64,000 bases of DNA from Hyphomicrobiales bacterium (GCA_900471605.1 UCEY01000019.1:1-64000); one strand, 5' to 3'. Numbered from the stretch's first letter, positions 9,183 through 20,200 are shown. Notes: generated from the letters alone by a model not told the origin. Numbers and translations: made by a program.

Positions 9183-10574
9183 ATGGCGTCGCCCCCGATC
9201 ACCTATCAGCCGAGCGCGCTCATCGTTAACACAGCGTCCGACGTGGAGCCGGCGCTGCTGGGCTGCTTCGCCAAGCTCGGGAATAAGGTGGTCCTCATCA
9301 GCGCGTCACATGTGCTGTTCGCAAAGAACGACATGGCGGTCTCTTCGGGGGAAGGCATCTATGCCGGAAGCTACAGTAGCTGCTGTGGCGGCGGCCCCAA
9401 GATCGCCACCACGATCAAGACCTGGCGGGAGGGTTTCCGCCCGCTCTCAGGCATGACCGATACCTACGACACCGACTGCGCTGCGGCGATCTTGGAAAAA
9501 GGCATCAGCTATTCCAACGAGATACCACAAATCGGGATGATCAAGGGCGTCGCACCGGAGCCGCCGGCAGACTGGATCATGGAGGACCTCACTCAGGTTC
9601 CGGATCCGCAGAAGATGCTACGGATGTACAGCCCCACGCATGGCGGCCTGCGCTACGGCACGCTGTATTACAAGGGTCCCAATTTCCCGCCTCCCACGTC
9701 GCTGTGCCCGGGCCCGTTCTCCGCCAGCGACGATGCCGAGCACAGCATGATGAAAACAGGCAACCAGCTCATGGTGGTCCCGCGGCTGCTGCCGAAGGCG
9801 GGTGAGAGCCGCAAGGAATATCTGCTGCGCTACAAGGCATTCGTCACCTCCGGCCAGAAGATCACCTTCGGCGAGCCCGGCGATTCCGGAGGAATCATCG
9901 TCGACAACGCAAATCCCGCCGAACCGAAGGTGATCGGCCTCATGAGCCGTGCGTTTTCCGCCGACGCTCTCGCCAGCGACTACACTGCCCAGGGCAGTCC
10001 GCCTCCGCTTGCGCTGCAATGCGCCACCGGCATTGGCATCGTGACCCCTATCGCCAACGTGCTGAAGCAACTCAACGTCACGATCGATCCGGACATGAAG
10101 GGCACGATGCCCGCATCGGGCCGGCCGGCCTATGTCGTATCGCGTATCCTCGACCGCGCCGACATCGACGACATCCAGGGCGCCCTGGCACGGCTCAAGC
10201 AGCGGCTGATGCGGACACGGCATGGCGCGCTGGTCGCGGAGAAGCTCGACGCGCACCAGGACGAGGCGCGGCGGCTGGTCAACCTCGCGCGACAGGTCTC
10301 CGCAACCTGGCACCGCAATCGCGGCCCGGCCTTCGTCCAACATATGATCAAGAATCTGCGCAACCCCGCGCATCGCGTGCCGCTGATGATCGATGGCGTG
10401 ACCTTGGAGGAGTTGCTGACGCGCATGCGCGCGATTTTCATGCGCCATGGCAGTGATGCGCTGAAGCGCGACCTCGCACGCTATGGCGATTTCGCGATCC
10501 GGGCGCTGTCCGGTACGACCAACTTGCACGATCTGGTCGATGCGCTCAAACCCCAGGGACTCGAACCCGAATGA
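9183..10574 (+). CDS. Trypsin-like serine protease-fold protein with shared C-terminal helical domain
   Basis: A 463-residue protein with no signal peptide. The N-terminal two thirds keep a chymotrypsin-fold triad: H43 (SASHVLF), D98 (DTDCAAAI; D96 is an alternative) and S235 (GEPGDSGG). The C-terminal part (about 325-463) contains ATWHRNRGPAFVQHMIKNLR and IDGVTLEELLTRMRAIFM. These match the linker region of the previous protein position by position (SWHRNKGP..., IDGVSLASGLRAMRFVLM), so the two proteins share a homologous helical module. The gene starts two bases after its neighbour and overlaps the next gene by four bases (ATGA), indicating translational coupling. Confidence 0.75.
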   Translation: MASPPITYQPSALIVNTASDVEPALLGCFAKLGNKVVLISASHVLFAKNDMAVSSGEGIYAGSYSSCCGGGPKIATTIKTWREGFRPLSGMTDTYDTDCAAAILEKGISYSNEIPQIGMIKGVAPEPPADWIMEDLTQVPDPQKMLRMYSPTHGGLRYGTLYYKGPNFPPPTSLCPGPFSASDDAEHSMMKTGNQLMVVPRLLPKAGESRKEYLLRYKAFVTSGQKITFGEPGDSGGIIVDNANPAEPKVIGLMSRAFSADALASDYTAQGSPPPLALQCATGIGIVTPIANVLKQLNVTIDPDMKGTMPASGRPAYVVSRILDRADIDDIQGALARLKQRLMRTRHGALVAEKLDAHQDEARRLVNLARQVSATWHRNRGPAFVQHMIKNLRNPAHRVPLMIDGVTLEELLTRMRAIFMRHGSDALKRDLARYGDFAIRALSGTTNLHDLVDALKPQGLEPE

Positions 10575-13500
10575 GCGAAACCGGCAGCACGCTCGCGGCG
10601 ATCTTCAACCTCCTAAAGACCATGATCGGCGGGATGACAGGGCGACTCACGCCGCAATCCGCGCCGGCCTTCCTGGCGGAGCTCGGCTTGCCGGTGACCC
10701 CCGCCCAGGCCGCGAGCCTGTCGGCACCGCTCGTCAAGCTGGGCGGCCACGTCACCCAGCTTGCGAACTTCTCGAGCGAGCTCGAAGGGGCAATGGCGAG
10801 CGGCAACACCGGCGCGATCATCTCCAAGCTGCCAAAGGCGATCAGCGAATTTGCCGCCACGGTCGACGCCATCGACGCCCTGGTCCAGGCGATCGGCACG
10901 CTCAATCTCTCAGGCGTCACGCCAGCCGACCTTTCCGCACTGCCGCAGAGGCTGTTCGACTTCCTGGCGATCAGATATCTCGGCACCTATGGCGGCCTCA
11001 ACCAGGTGCTGGAATTCGCCGGGGTGATCGAGCGAACCGACGTCAATGTCGATTCCGTTGATCCGGCAAAGCCCTTCTACACCCTGAACACGCTGCATCC
11101 TGACAGAATTGCCGGCTGGATCACCGCGCCGAAAACGCAGCTGCAGACCCTTTACGGCTGGGGCGGCGCGAATTTCGAGCAGAAGCTGTTCCCGCTGCTG
11201 GACAAGCTGGTAGCAGAACTTGGCCTGCCGGTCCTGCTCGACAAGACCGGCGGCACGTGGGCGCTGGAAAGCTTCGGCGTGAGCCTCACCCCCAACGCGT
11301 CGCCGCTGGGGCTCAAGATCGGCTTTGCGGACAGGATTACCAATGGCTCTGCCGAGATCCACGGCACCGGCCGGACGCTGGCGCTGAAAGCCGATACCGG
11401 GCTCGGCACTGGCGCCTCGATCCTGGTGCAGCCGAACGGCACGGTCACCATCAGCTCGCCGGATTCGTTCAACACGCCGGGCACGATCGGCCTCACCTTT
11501 ACCCGCGAGCCCGATCAGCCGATCCAGATTTTCTCGCTCCCCGGCGGCAGTCGCCTTGAAGCCGCGAGCTTCAGCGCCTCGGCAGGTTTGCAGGTGAAGT
11601 GGAACGGCAAGACCGCCGATGCCAGCTATCTCATCGGCGGTGCGATCAAGGGCGGCAGGGCCGTGATCGATTTCAGCGAGGGCGACGGTTTCCTTTCCAA
11701 GATCCTGTCCGGCATCCATCTGGAGAACAGCTTCGATCTCGGCTTCGATTACTCGGGCAAGGAGGGGCTGCATTTCCATGGGAGCAGCGCGCTCGACATC
11801 CAGCTCGCTTCGCATATCAGCCTCGGCCCCATCGAGCTTTCGGCGCTGACGCTGACGGTCGGCATTGACAACGGCAAATTCCCCGCCGCGATCAGCACCG
11901 ATCTGAAAGCATCGCTCGGCCCGATGACCGCGGTGGTCGAAGGGCTCGGCTTCGAGATCGCGATCGCGCTCGCCGCCGGCAACAGCGGCAATCTCGGGCC
12001 TCTCGATATCGTTCCGGGATTCAAGCCGCCGAAAGGCGTAGGGCTGTCGATCAACGCCGGAGCGGTTAAAGGCGGCGGCTATCTCTACCTCGATTTCAAG
12101 AAGGGCGAATATGCCGGCGCGCTGGAGCTCGATCTTGCCGGGATCGTGACGGCCAAGGCGATCGGCCTGATCAGCACCAAACTGCCCAATGGCAACAAGG
12201 GCTTCGCGCTTCTCATCATCATCAGCGTGGAATTCGGCACGCCGATCCAACTCGGCTTCGGCTTCACCCTGATCGCGGTGGGTGGCCTTGTCGGACTCAA
12301 TCGCTCGATGAACCTCAACGCGCTGGCGGAGGGCATCCGCAGCGGCGCGGTCAACAGCATCATGTTCCCCAAGGGCGTGATTGCCAACGCGCCGAAGATC
12401 ATCAGTGACCTGGGCAATTTCTTTCCGAGCGAGGAAGGTCATTTCCTGATCGGGCCGATGGCCAAGATCGGCTGGGGCTCGCCGACCCTGATCAGCCTGG
12501 CGCTGGGCGTGATTATCGAGATCCCGCCGGGCGACATCGCGATCGTCGGCGTGCTGAAGGTCGCGCTGCCGACAGAGGATATCGGCCTGATCGTGCTACA
12601 GGTGAACTTCATCGGCGCGATCGAGCCCGACAAAGCGCGGATGTGGTTCTTCGCGTCGCTTTACGATTCCCACGTCCTGTTCATCACGCTCGACGGCGAC
12701 ATGGGGTTGTTGTTCGCGTTCGGCGATGACGCCAATTTCGTGGTCAGCCTGGGCGGCTTCCACCCGCGCTACAATCCGCCGCCGCTGCCCTTTCCCAATC
12801 CGCGCCGGATCAGCATCGACATCCTGAACACTCCAATCGCGCGCATCCGGGTAGACGGCTACTTCGCGGTGACCAGCAACAGCGTGCAGTTCGGCGCCCA
12901 TGCCGAGCTCTATTTCGGCTTCAGCGTGCTCAATGTCGATGGCCAGATCGGTTTCGACGCACTGCTGCAATTCTCGCCCTTCCATTTCATCGTCGAGGTT
13001 TACGCCTCGCTATCGGTGAATGTGTTCGGCGCCGGGCTGTTCAGCCTCTCGATTTCGCTGTCGCTGGAGGGGCCGACGCCGTGGCGGGCACATGGCTCGG
13101 GCTCGATCACCATCCTGTTCTTCAGCGTCGATGTCGATATCGACACGACCTGGGGCGAAACGCGCAACACGACCCTGCCGCCGGTCAAGGTGATGCCGCT
13201 CTTCGTCGGCGAGTTCAGCAAACCGGAGAACTGGCGCGCTTTGCCGCCGAACAAGAACAAGCTCCTGGTCTCGCTGCGCAAGCTTCCCGAGGACGAAGCC
13301 GCTCAGGTGCTGCATCCCCTCGGCGCGCTGCGCGTCACGCAGCGGGCGCTGCCGCTCAACCTCAAACTCGACAAGGTCGGCACACAGAAGCCGAGCGACG
13401 TGAACCGGCTGAGCATCACCGCGGGCGGAAGCGGCCTCGTCAAGAAGAGCGACGTCAAGGAGCGGTTCGCGCCGGGACAATACCAGGACATGGACGACGC

Positions 13501-13945
13501 GCAGAAGCTGTCGCGTCCAGCTTATGGTCCGGAGAATGGCGGGCTTGATCTCTCCCCCGCCGGCAAGCCGCTTGCCGCGAGCCGGATGGTGAGGCGCGTC
13601 GTGCGTTACGAGCAGATCGTCATCGACACCGGCTTCAAGCGCAGCCGGTTCATGTTCTTCCTGCTGGCGGGCAAGCTGTTCAACTTCTTCTTGGGAAATG
13701 CGAGCGCCTCGCAGAGCGAGCTGTCCATGGCCTACAACAGGAAGCTGCAGCCCTTCGACGAGGTGATCACGGTCGCCGCGGCCTCCTACAGCGTCGCCTT
13801 CCAGGACACCAACAAGACTTATCTCTCCTCGGCGACCTTCGCCAGCGAGGCGAGTGCGCGCGAATATATGAACGTTCAGATCGCCAACGACGCCGGTCTG
13901 ACGGACACGCTACACGTCATTCCCCAGCACGAGCTCGCGGCATGA
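10571..13945 (+). CDS. Giant beta-rich protein resembling the DUF6603 family
   Basis: A 1124-residue protein. The N-terminal ~170 residues are helical. The rest is a long series of alternating hydrophobic/polar strands rich in Gly, Leu and Ile. The stretch around residues 480-760 (landmarks GGGYLYLDFKKGEYAGAL, GFGFTLIAVGGLVGLNRS, IGPMAKIGWGSPTLISLALG, FFASLYDSHVLFITLDGDMG) matches what I recall of DUF6603, a family of unknown function; a profile search would decide. No Sec signal is seen. It overlaps both neighbours by four bases (ATGA). The amphipathic strand pattern could suit a groove or barrel-like fold that binds lipids or membranes, but this is speculation. Confidence 0.65.
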   Translation: MSETGSTLAAIFNLLKTMIGGMTGRLTPQSAPAFLAELGLPVTPAQAASLSAPLVKLGGHVTQLANFSSELEGAMASGNTGAIISKLPKAISEFAATVDAIDALVQAIGTLNLSGVTPADLSALPQRLFDFLAIRYLGTYGGLNQVLEFAGVIERTDVNVDSVDPAKPFYTLNTLHPDRIAGWITAPKTQLQTLYGWGGANFEQKLFPLLDKLVAELGLPVLLDKTGGTWALESFGVSLTPNASPLGLKIGFADRITNGSAEIHGTGRTLALKADTGLGTGASILVQPNGTVTISSPDSFNTPGTIGLTFTREPDQPIQIFSLPGGSRLEAASFSASAGLQVKWNGKTADASYLIGGAIKGGRAVIDFSEGDGFLSKILSGIHLENSFDLGFDYSGKEGLHFHGSSALDIQLASHISLGPIELSALTLTVGIDNGKFPAAISTDLKASLGPMTAVVEGLGFEIAIALAAGNSGNLGPLDIVPGFKPPKGVGLSINAGAVKGGGYLYLDFKKGEYAGALELDLAGIVTAKAIGLISTKLPNGNKGFALLIIISVEFGTPIQLGFGFTLIAVGGLVGLNRSMNLNALAEGIRSGAVNSIMFPKGVIANAPKIISDLGNFFPSEEGHFLIGPMAKIGWGSPTLISLALGVIIEIPPGDIAIVGVLKVALPTEDIGLIVLQVNFIGAIEPDKARMWFFASLYDSHVLFITLDGDMGLLFAFGDDANFVVSLGGFHPRYNPPPLPFPNPRRISIDILNTPIARIRVDGYFAVTSNSVQFGAHAELYFGFSVLNVDGQIGFDALLQFSPFHFIVEVYASLSVNVFGAGLFSLSISLSLEGPTPWRAHGSGSITILFFSVDVDIDTTWGETRNTTLPPVKVMPLFVGEFSKPENWRALPPNKNKLLVSLRKLPEDEAAQVLHPLGALRVTQRALPLNLKLDKVGTQKPSDVNRLSITAGGSGLVKKSDVKERFAPGQYQDMDDAQKLSRPAYGPENGGLDLSPAGKPLAASRMVRRVVRYEQIVIDTGFKRSRFMFFLLAGKLFNFFLGNASASQSELSMAYNRKLQPFDEVITVAAASYSVAFQDTNKTYLSSATFASEASAREYMNVQIANDAGLTDTLHVIPQHELAA

Positions 13946-16900
13946 GCGACGATATCGCCACCTATTCTTTCCTGCCCTGGCTGCGCAACGGCCTGGGCAA
14001 CCTCGTCACCGCCAAGGACGGCGATACGAGCGTGAAATTGCGCGCCACCATCCCCGTGACCTTGCATCTGGCGGGCGACGGAGTGGCGGGGCCGGCGCAG
14101 GCGCAGGATGTCACGCGCAATATCGCGCTCTACGGGCCGGGCGACATCATCGGCATCGACAAGAAGACGATCATTCGCACCGAGCCGCGCGACAACATCA
14201 AAATCACCAATTTCGAGCCCAACTATCTGCCGCTGATCGAGTTCTATGACGAAGATCTGCCCTGGCGCTACACGCCGGCCGGCGTTGATGTCGCAGGCCC
14301 CGCGCCGGGGCGTAATCGCTTGCGTCCCTGGATTGCGCTGGTGGTGCTGGCGGACAACGAGTTCGAGCGCGGCACGAACGCCAAGAACCGTCCCCTCCCC
14401 TTCATCCAGCTGAAGGACTTCACGATCCTTCCCAATGCCGACGAATTGTGGTGCTGGGCGCATGTCCATGTGAACCGCAGCCTGGCGGCGAGCGACACCG
14501 AGATGGTGTCGGACGACATGAACGCGGTGCTGCCTAAGCTGGAGGCCGTGCTGAACGGCAATCCCGACCTCGCCTATTCGCGCCTCATCTCGCCGCGCAA
14601 GCTGGCGCCCAAGACCGCCTATCACGCCTTCGTCGTGCCGGTGTTCGAGAGCGGGCGGCGGGCGGGCCTCGGCCTTGATCCCGCGGGCGCGCCGCATGCG
14701 ACCTTCTCGGCTTGGGCCGACTACAGCGGGCGGCCGGAATCGCTGAATATCCCCTTTTATTATTCCTGGAGCTTCCGCACCGGCGAGACCGGCGATTTCG
14801 AATCGCTGGTGCGCCTTCTCAAGCCGCAGCCTATCGACAAGCGCGTCGGCACCCGCGACATGGACGTGCAGACGCCCGGCTCGAACCTTCCGGGCGTCAC
14901 CGATGCGCAACTGAAAGGCATCCTCAAGCTCGGCGGGGCGCTGCGCGTGCCGCGCGAGGATTATTCGCCGACCGAGCTGATTGAGGTCGATAAATACGAT
15001 CAATGGGCGACGCCCTATCCGCGCGCGTTCCAGGACAAGCTTGCCAATCTGATCAACCTGGCCGACGATTACGCCGCAGACGGGCCGCCGGCCGCCAATG
15101 CCGCGTCGGGCCTGGGCAGCGAGGTCGAGAACGATCCCGACCCGCTGATCACGCCGCCGCTCTACGGCACCTGGCACGCGCTGACCAAGCGGCTGCTGCG
15201 CCAGCGCGACGGCAGCGATGCCAGCCCGAAGGACAATTGGGTGCATGAGCTCAATCTCGATCCGCGCTACCGCGTCGCGGCGGGATTCGGCACCGGCGTA
15301 ATCCAGAAGAACCAGGAAACCTATATGGATGCGGCCTGGGCGCAGATCGGCAGCATATTGGAGGCAAACCACCGCATCCGCCTGGCGCAACTGGCGATGG
15401 AGCTGTCCCTGGCGTGGCACAGCCGGCAATTCGTTCCGCTTGCCAGCGCCGATCCGGCAAAGACGCTGATGCTGACCGCGCCGCTGCACAAGCGCGTGAT
15501 CACCGACGGCTACACCGTCCGCTACACCATGACCAAGAGCCGCGTGCAGCCGGCGATGACCTCGGCGGTGATGCGGCGGGCCACGCGGCCGCGCGGGCGG
15601 CTGATGCGTGCTTTGCCCTTCACGCCCGAAATCAGGCCGAACAATCTGATCGCCCGCGTGAATGCCGGCCTCGTGAGCGCCGCGCCGCCAAAGGTGACGC
15701 CGCCTGGCGTCGTCACCATGGACGAGGTTGCCGATCAGGTGCTGCCAAAGGGCGTGCCGGAATTCGTCATCAGATGGCTGCGCAAGCATCGGTTTTTCCG
15801 CTGGCTCGTACTGCTGATCGCGCTGCTGCTCCTGCTCATCGGGATTGTAGTCGGACTGCCGGCCGGCTGGCCGGCGCTGGCGGGCGCAGCGATCGGCGGC
15901 TGGCTGTTCTGGCTGCTCTCGCAGTGGCAGAGCAAAATCGCGAAGTCCGACCAACTGCGCGACGACAACCAATCGCCGGAGGCGATCGCCGATCTGCCCA
16001 AGAGCCCGGATTTCACGATCTCCGATCCGTCGGCGCCGGTGATACCGCATTTCGGGGCGGGCGACAGCGTCACCGCGATCCGTTTTAAGGACGCGCTGGT
16101 GGCATCGCGCACGATGGTGGAGGCCGCGACCGCGGCAGGCGTGACCGCGCCCAGGACCTCGCTCGACCTGCCGGCGCTGGGCAAAGTTCTCGTCACGGCG
16201 ATCGATCCGGCAAAGACCATCCCGGGGCAGATCTGGCGCGAGATCACGATCCCTGACCGCATCCGTCTCAATATGCCGGACACCTTCGTTGAGGCGATGG
16301 CCTATCCGGTTATCGACACGCCGATGTACAAGCCGTTGGTCGAGCCGGCCGAGCTGTTCCTGCCCAACATCAACCTGATCGCGCAAAACAGCGTGACGTT
16401 GCTCGAGAGTAACCAGAAATTCATCGAATCCTACATGGTCGGGCTCAACCACGAGTTCGGGCGCGAGCTCTTGTGGCGTGAATTCCCGACCGACCAGCGG
16501 CCCAGCACCTTCCGGCAGTTCTGGGATGTCAGCGGAGTGTTCACCAACTCCAATCTCGACAACGAGGTGCTGAAGGAGAAGCTGCGCGACATCCCGCCGA
16601 TCCACAAATGGCCGAAGCACTCCGTGCTCGGCGACCACGACAATCGCGACAAGGAAGCGGAGATCGTTCTGGTCATCCGCGGCGAGCTTCTGAAGCGCTA
16701 TCCCAATGCAGTGATCTATGCCCACCACGCGGCGTGGCCGCTGAAGGATGACGGCGTTACGATCGATCACACGCTGGAGCGTCGGCTGGTCGAGATCACC
16801 GGCAACGAGAGCGAAGCGGATTTGCGCAAAAAGATGCGCACGCCGCTCTATCACGCGCAGGTCGCGCCTGACATCTACTTCTTCGGCTTCGATCTGACGG

Positions 16901-17277
16901 TGAAGGTCGCCAAAGGCGATCCGGGTAACAACAAGAACGAGGAACCGGGCTGGTTCTTCGTGATCAAGGAGCGCGCCGGTGAGCCGCGCTTCGGTCTCGA
17001 CACCGACAAGCAGGTGACCAAGACCACCTGGAACGATCTAGCCTGGCCGGACGTACAGCCGGGCGCGCCGGGCAGCTTCATCGCGGCCAAGGCGCTCAAC
17101 CCGGCTGTGACGCTGACAAGTCCGGGCAACGATGTGCCCGACACCAAGGAGCAGCACATCGAGGACATGGCGGTTCATTGGGACGCCAATTTGAACGCGG
17201 CGGACGCGGCTTACATCCTGTTCCAAGTGCCGGTGATGGTGGCGATCCACGCCGACGAAATGTTGACCAAGACATGA
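13942..17277 (+). CDS. 1111-residue protein of unknown function with a central membrane hairpin
   Basis: I do not recognise a named family. The N-terminal ~600 residues look globular (landmarks FLPWLRNGLGNLV, LPWRYTPAGVDVAGP, RPWIALVVLADNEFERG). Two adjacent hydrophobic segments at about 619-640 (LVLLIALLLLLIGIVVGL) and 645-663 (WPALAGAAIGGWLFWLLSQW) would form a membrane hairpin. The C-terminal ~440 residues are again globular (MVGLNHEFGRELLWREFP, YPNAVIYAHHAAWPL). The start overlaps the DUF6603-like gene by four bases. A membrane anchor in the middle would place both large domains on the same side, making this the likely membrane attachment of the operon's products. Confidence 0.7.
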   Translation: MSDDIATYSFLPWLRNGLGNLVTAKDGDTSVKLRATIPVTLHLAGDGVAGPAQAQDVTRNIALYGPGDIIGIDKKTIIRTEPRDNIKITNFEPNYLPLIEFYDEDLPWRYTPAGVDVAGPAPGRNRLRPWIALVVLADNEFERGTNAKNRPLPFIQLKDFTILPNADELWCWAHVHVNRSLAASDTEMVSDDMNAVLPKLEAVLNGNPDLAYSRLISPRKLAPKTAYHAFVVPVFESGRRAGLGLDPAGAPHATFSAWADYSGRPESLNIPFYYSWSFRTGETGDFESLVRLLKPQPIDKRVGTRDMDVQTPGSNLPGVTDAQLKGILKLGGALRVPREDYSPTELIEVDKYDQWATPYPRAFQDKLANLINLADDYAADGPPAANAASGLGSEVENDPDPLITPPLYGTWHALTKRLLRQRDGSDASPKDNWVHELNLDPRYRVAAGFGTGVIQKNQETYMDAAWAQIGSILEANHRIRLAQLAMELSLAWHSRQFVPLASADPAKTLMLTAPLHKRVITDGYTVRYTMTKSRVQPAMTSAVMRRATRPRGRLMRALPFTPEIRPNNLIARVNAGLVSAAPPKVTPPGVVTMDEVADQVLPKGVPEFVIRWLRKHRFFRWLVLLIALLLLLIGIVVGLPAGWPALAGAAIGGWLFWLLSQWQSKIAKSDQLRDDNQSPEAIADLPKSPDFTISDPSAPVIPHFGAGDSVTAIRFKDALVASRTMVEAATAAGVTAPRTSLDLPALGKVLVTAIDPAKTIPGQIWREITIPDRIRLNMPDTFVEAMAYPVIDTPMYKPLVEPAELFLPNINLIAQNSVTLLESNQKFIESYMVGLNHEFGRELLWREFPTDQRPSTFRQFWDVSGVFTNSNLDNEVLKEKLRDIPPIHKWPKHSVLGDHDNRDKEAEIVLVIRGELLKRYPNAVIYAHHAAWPLKDDGVTIDHTLERRLVEITGNESEADLRKKMRTPLYHAQVAPDIYFFGFDLTVKVAKGDPGNNKNEEPGWFFVIKERAGEPRFGLDTDKQVTKTTWNDLAWPDVQPGAPGSFIAAKALNPAVTLTSPGNDVPDTKEQHIEDMAVHWDANLNAADAAYILFQVPVMVAIHADEMLTKT

Positions 17278-17290
17278 CGGTGGTGGCACG

Positions 17291-20200
17291 ATGAGCGACT
17301 TCGAGACGGCCCGTGACCAGCTCGCCGAAGCCCGAGCGAAGAGCGCCGCTGCCGCCGCGGCACTGCTGACGGCGCGTAGCCGCTTCTTGCGGGTCAAGGC
17401 GCAGCAGAGCACGCTGGCGCGCAGCTTCGACGCCAAGGATACGGCACAGTCGGCGAAGCGCGACGCGCTGATAGCCGAGCACGCGGACGCGGAAGCGGCC
17501 ACGAAATCCTGTGAGGCCGCGCTGGCGCAGCTGCGCGGCGCAGAGCGCATCGCCGTGGTGAATTTCGCGGCCCTTGCCGATCCGCGCACTGCGATCTCCC
17601 GCCTGAGCGACGACGTGCCGTTCCTGCTCTTTCCGGTCCGGCTCGAAACGCGGTTCAAGACGGTGCAGGTGGCGCAAGCGACAAAACAGGACCCGCCGCA
17701 CCAGCACAGTCAGGCCGCCGCGCAGCAGCGAACCGAACAACAGCTCTGGGTTCGGGTCTATCCCGACACCTGCTCGATCGACACGTTCGAGCCAGAATTG
17801 TCCGACACCGAAGTGACGAGCGGCCGGACCTATTGGGCGCAGATCTGGCAGGCCGGCGGGCAGGAGGATCAGGAGCGCGGTGCCTGGCGCAGCCTTGTCG
17901 CGAGCCATGGCAGCGGCCGCGCGGCATGGATCGTCAAGAACTACCTGCCCGCCAATATTGCAGACAAACCGGTGAAGGCCGATCGGGACGATCTCGTCCT
18001 GACGATCACTGGCGAAGCGGCGATTGCACCGGCGGAATGGGATGACATCGCTGCCTATTGGAAGGCAGAGTGGCTCGCGAAGGACGATATGGCAGCGCGG
18101 ATCGACGCAAGCGATGCCCTGACCGCCCAGGTCGGCGCCGGCCGCGCGGCGGAGGTTATCGCCACCATGCGGCCGGTCAATTTCGATCCGCCGCCGCTGC
18201 GCGAAACCCCGCCGCCGCCTAAGCTGGTGTCGGTCGCCTATCTCCAGCTCCCGCCGAGCGACGATGCGGCGGGCAAGAGCCTCTCCTGGTCGCGCGCGCC
18301 CAAGGCGGTACTGCTGCCCGATCGTTTCGTCCTGCTCTGCTATGGCGACAGCGGCGATCCGATGGTCGTGCTGGGCCAGCCGGTTGCAGCCCCGCTGGTC
18401 GTCGGGGCTGATCCGCTGGCGAGCAAGGAGGAGCAGCTCAAGCAGCTCGACGGTGAGCTGCGCATGCCGGACGAGATGAAATGGATGGTCGATTTCGACC
18501 GCGCGGTTTCTGAAGGCATGGGCTTCCGTTTACCTCTCACCGCTGCGCAGGCACAGAAAGGCTTCAAGCGCCTGATCGTGCTCGGCGTGCGGCTCAGCAG
18601 CGAGCCGATCGCAGCGAAGGCAGAGCTGGAGACGCTGATCCAGCACCACCGCTACGGCCGCGGCGGCTTTCAGATCCTTTCGCAAGGCACGCCGACCAAC
18701 AACACCGAGACCGAGGGCTCCGGCTATACGCGCGGCGACAATCCAGACGCCAGCTTCGACGTCCTGTTCAAGAACGCGGCACCGGCGGCGTCATCCAACT
18801 GGCTGAAGAAGACCGACGGGCAATGGTTGGCCGAAAGCCTCGGAATCGATCCCGCGGTCTTCACCGACACGCCGGGCGCAACCGGGATGGACCAGGCCGA
18901 AGCACGGGCGATGAACACCGCGCTGTGGCCGAGCACGATCGGTTACTGGATGGAAACGATGATGTCGCCGGTCTTCTCCGACCAGGCGGTGGAGAGCACG
19001 CGGTCCTATTTTACGCAATATGTCAGCGGCCGCGGCATCGTGCCGGCGGTGCGTATCGGGCGGCAGCCATACGGCATTCTTCCCGCAACCGTGTATGGCC
19101 GCATGCGCTGGCTGTACCAGGATGCACACGCGACCTTCGCGCCAAGCGCGGGCATGCCGGCCTATCTACGCCAACTGCTGCCGCTGCTTCGCAAGGTAGA
19201 CGCCGAATGGACTGATCTGGCCAAGCAGGTGTCGCATGTCGGCAAGGCGGGCGACGCGCACCAGATCCTGCTCGACATCATGGGGCTGAATTCCGGCGCG
19301 GTGGAATACACACAGCGCTTCGCGAAGTCCGCGCAGCAGGTGTTCAACGAGGCCAATCTCGGCGGCTTCGGCGAGCTCCTGGGCGCGCTGGTGCTCGCCG
19401 GCCTCGACCAGGCGAGTACCGACCTCCTCGCCCAGCTCGGCTATAGCGGCGATAGGCCCGCGATCATGGAGAAATACTATCTCGGCAAGTTCAATGTCCT
19501 AAGCGGCCCATTGATCGACGATAGGCCGCTGTCGGAGACCGATCCGATCCGCGCCTATACCGCGTCGGGCAAGAACTACATCCAATGGCTCATCGACGCC
19601 GCGCACAGCTCGATGGACGATCTGAGACTACAGAAGGGCTTTGCCAACAACAAGGCACCGAACGCCCTCCTCTATTTGATGCTGCGCCATGCGCTGGAGA
19701 TGGGCGCTCATGATGCGAGCCTGCGCCTCTATCGCGACCACGGGCTGATGACGGCGACAGAGATCAACCAGCTCAAGAGCGAGCCGGTCTTCATCCATGT
19801 CACGCCCAGCGCTCCGGTGAGCGAGAGCCGCTATGCGCCCCTCTACCGCACCGCGCCGGCCATCACCAAGAGCCCCACCTTGTTGATGGGCAATTACATT
19901 GCCGCCTCCATCGGGCTCTTGTTCGCCACACGCTACCTGAACGACCAGGTCCGCGCGCTGGACGTCCTGAAGGATGCGCCGACCGCGCGGCTGGAGCGGG
20001 TTTTCGCCGAGCATATCGATTGCTGCACCTACCGGTTGGATACCTGGATGCAGGGCTATCTGCATGTCCAGCTGACGCAGATGCGTGGGATCACTGACGG
20101 CAGCAACGCGGCGCCGAAGCAGGGGCTGCATCTGGGCGCCTATGCCTGGTTGGAGAATGTGCGGCCGGAGAACAAGGTGATGACGCCGGTGCACCTGCGC

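Noticed and set aside
6730-10574. Interpretation of the protease genes as a gasdermin-type defence pair
   Set aside because: Neither a small gasdermin-like pore-former nor a death-fold adaptor is encoded next to them; the partners are far too large and show no such homology by eye.
10910-12442. 510-codon minus-strand open frame
   Set aside because: Antisense to the DUF6603-like gene; composition-driven shadow without motifs.
13876-16854. 992-codon open frame on the minus strand
   Set aside because: It lies fully antisense to the 1111-residue gene, has Arg/Gly/Asp/Val-rich low-complexity translation typical of the complement of high-GC coding DNA, and has no ribosome site or domain.
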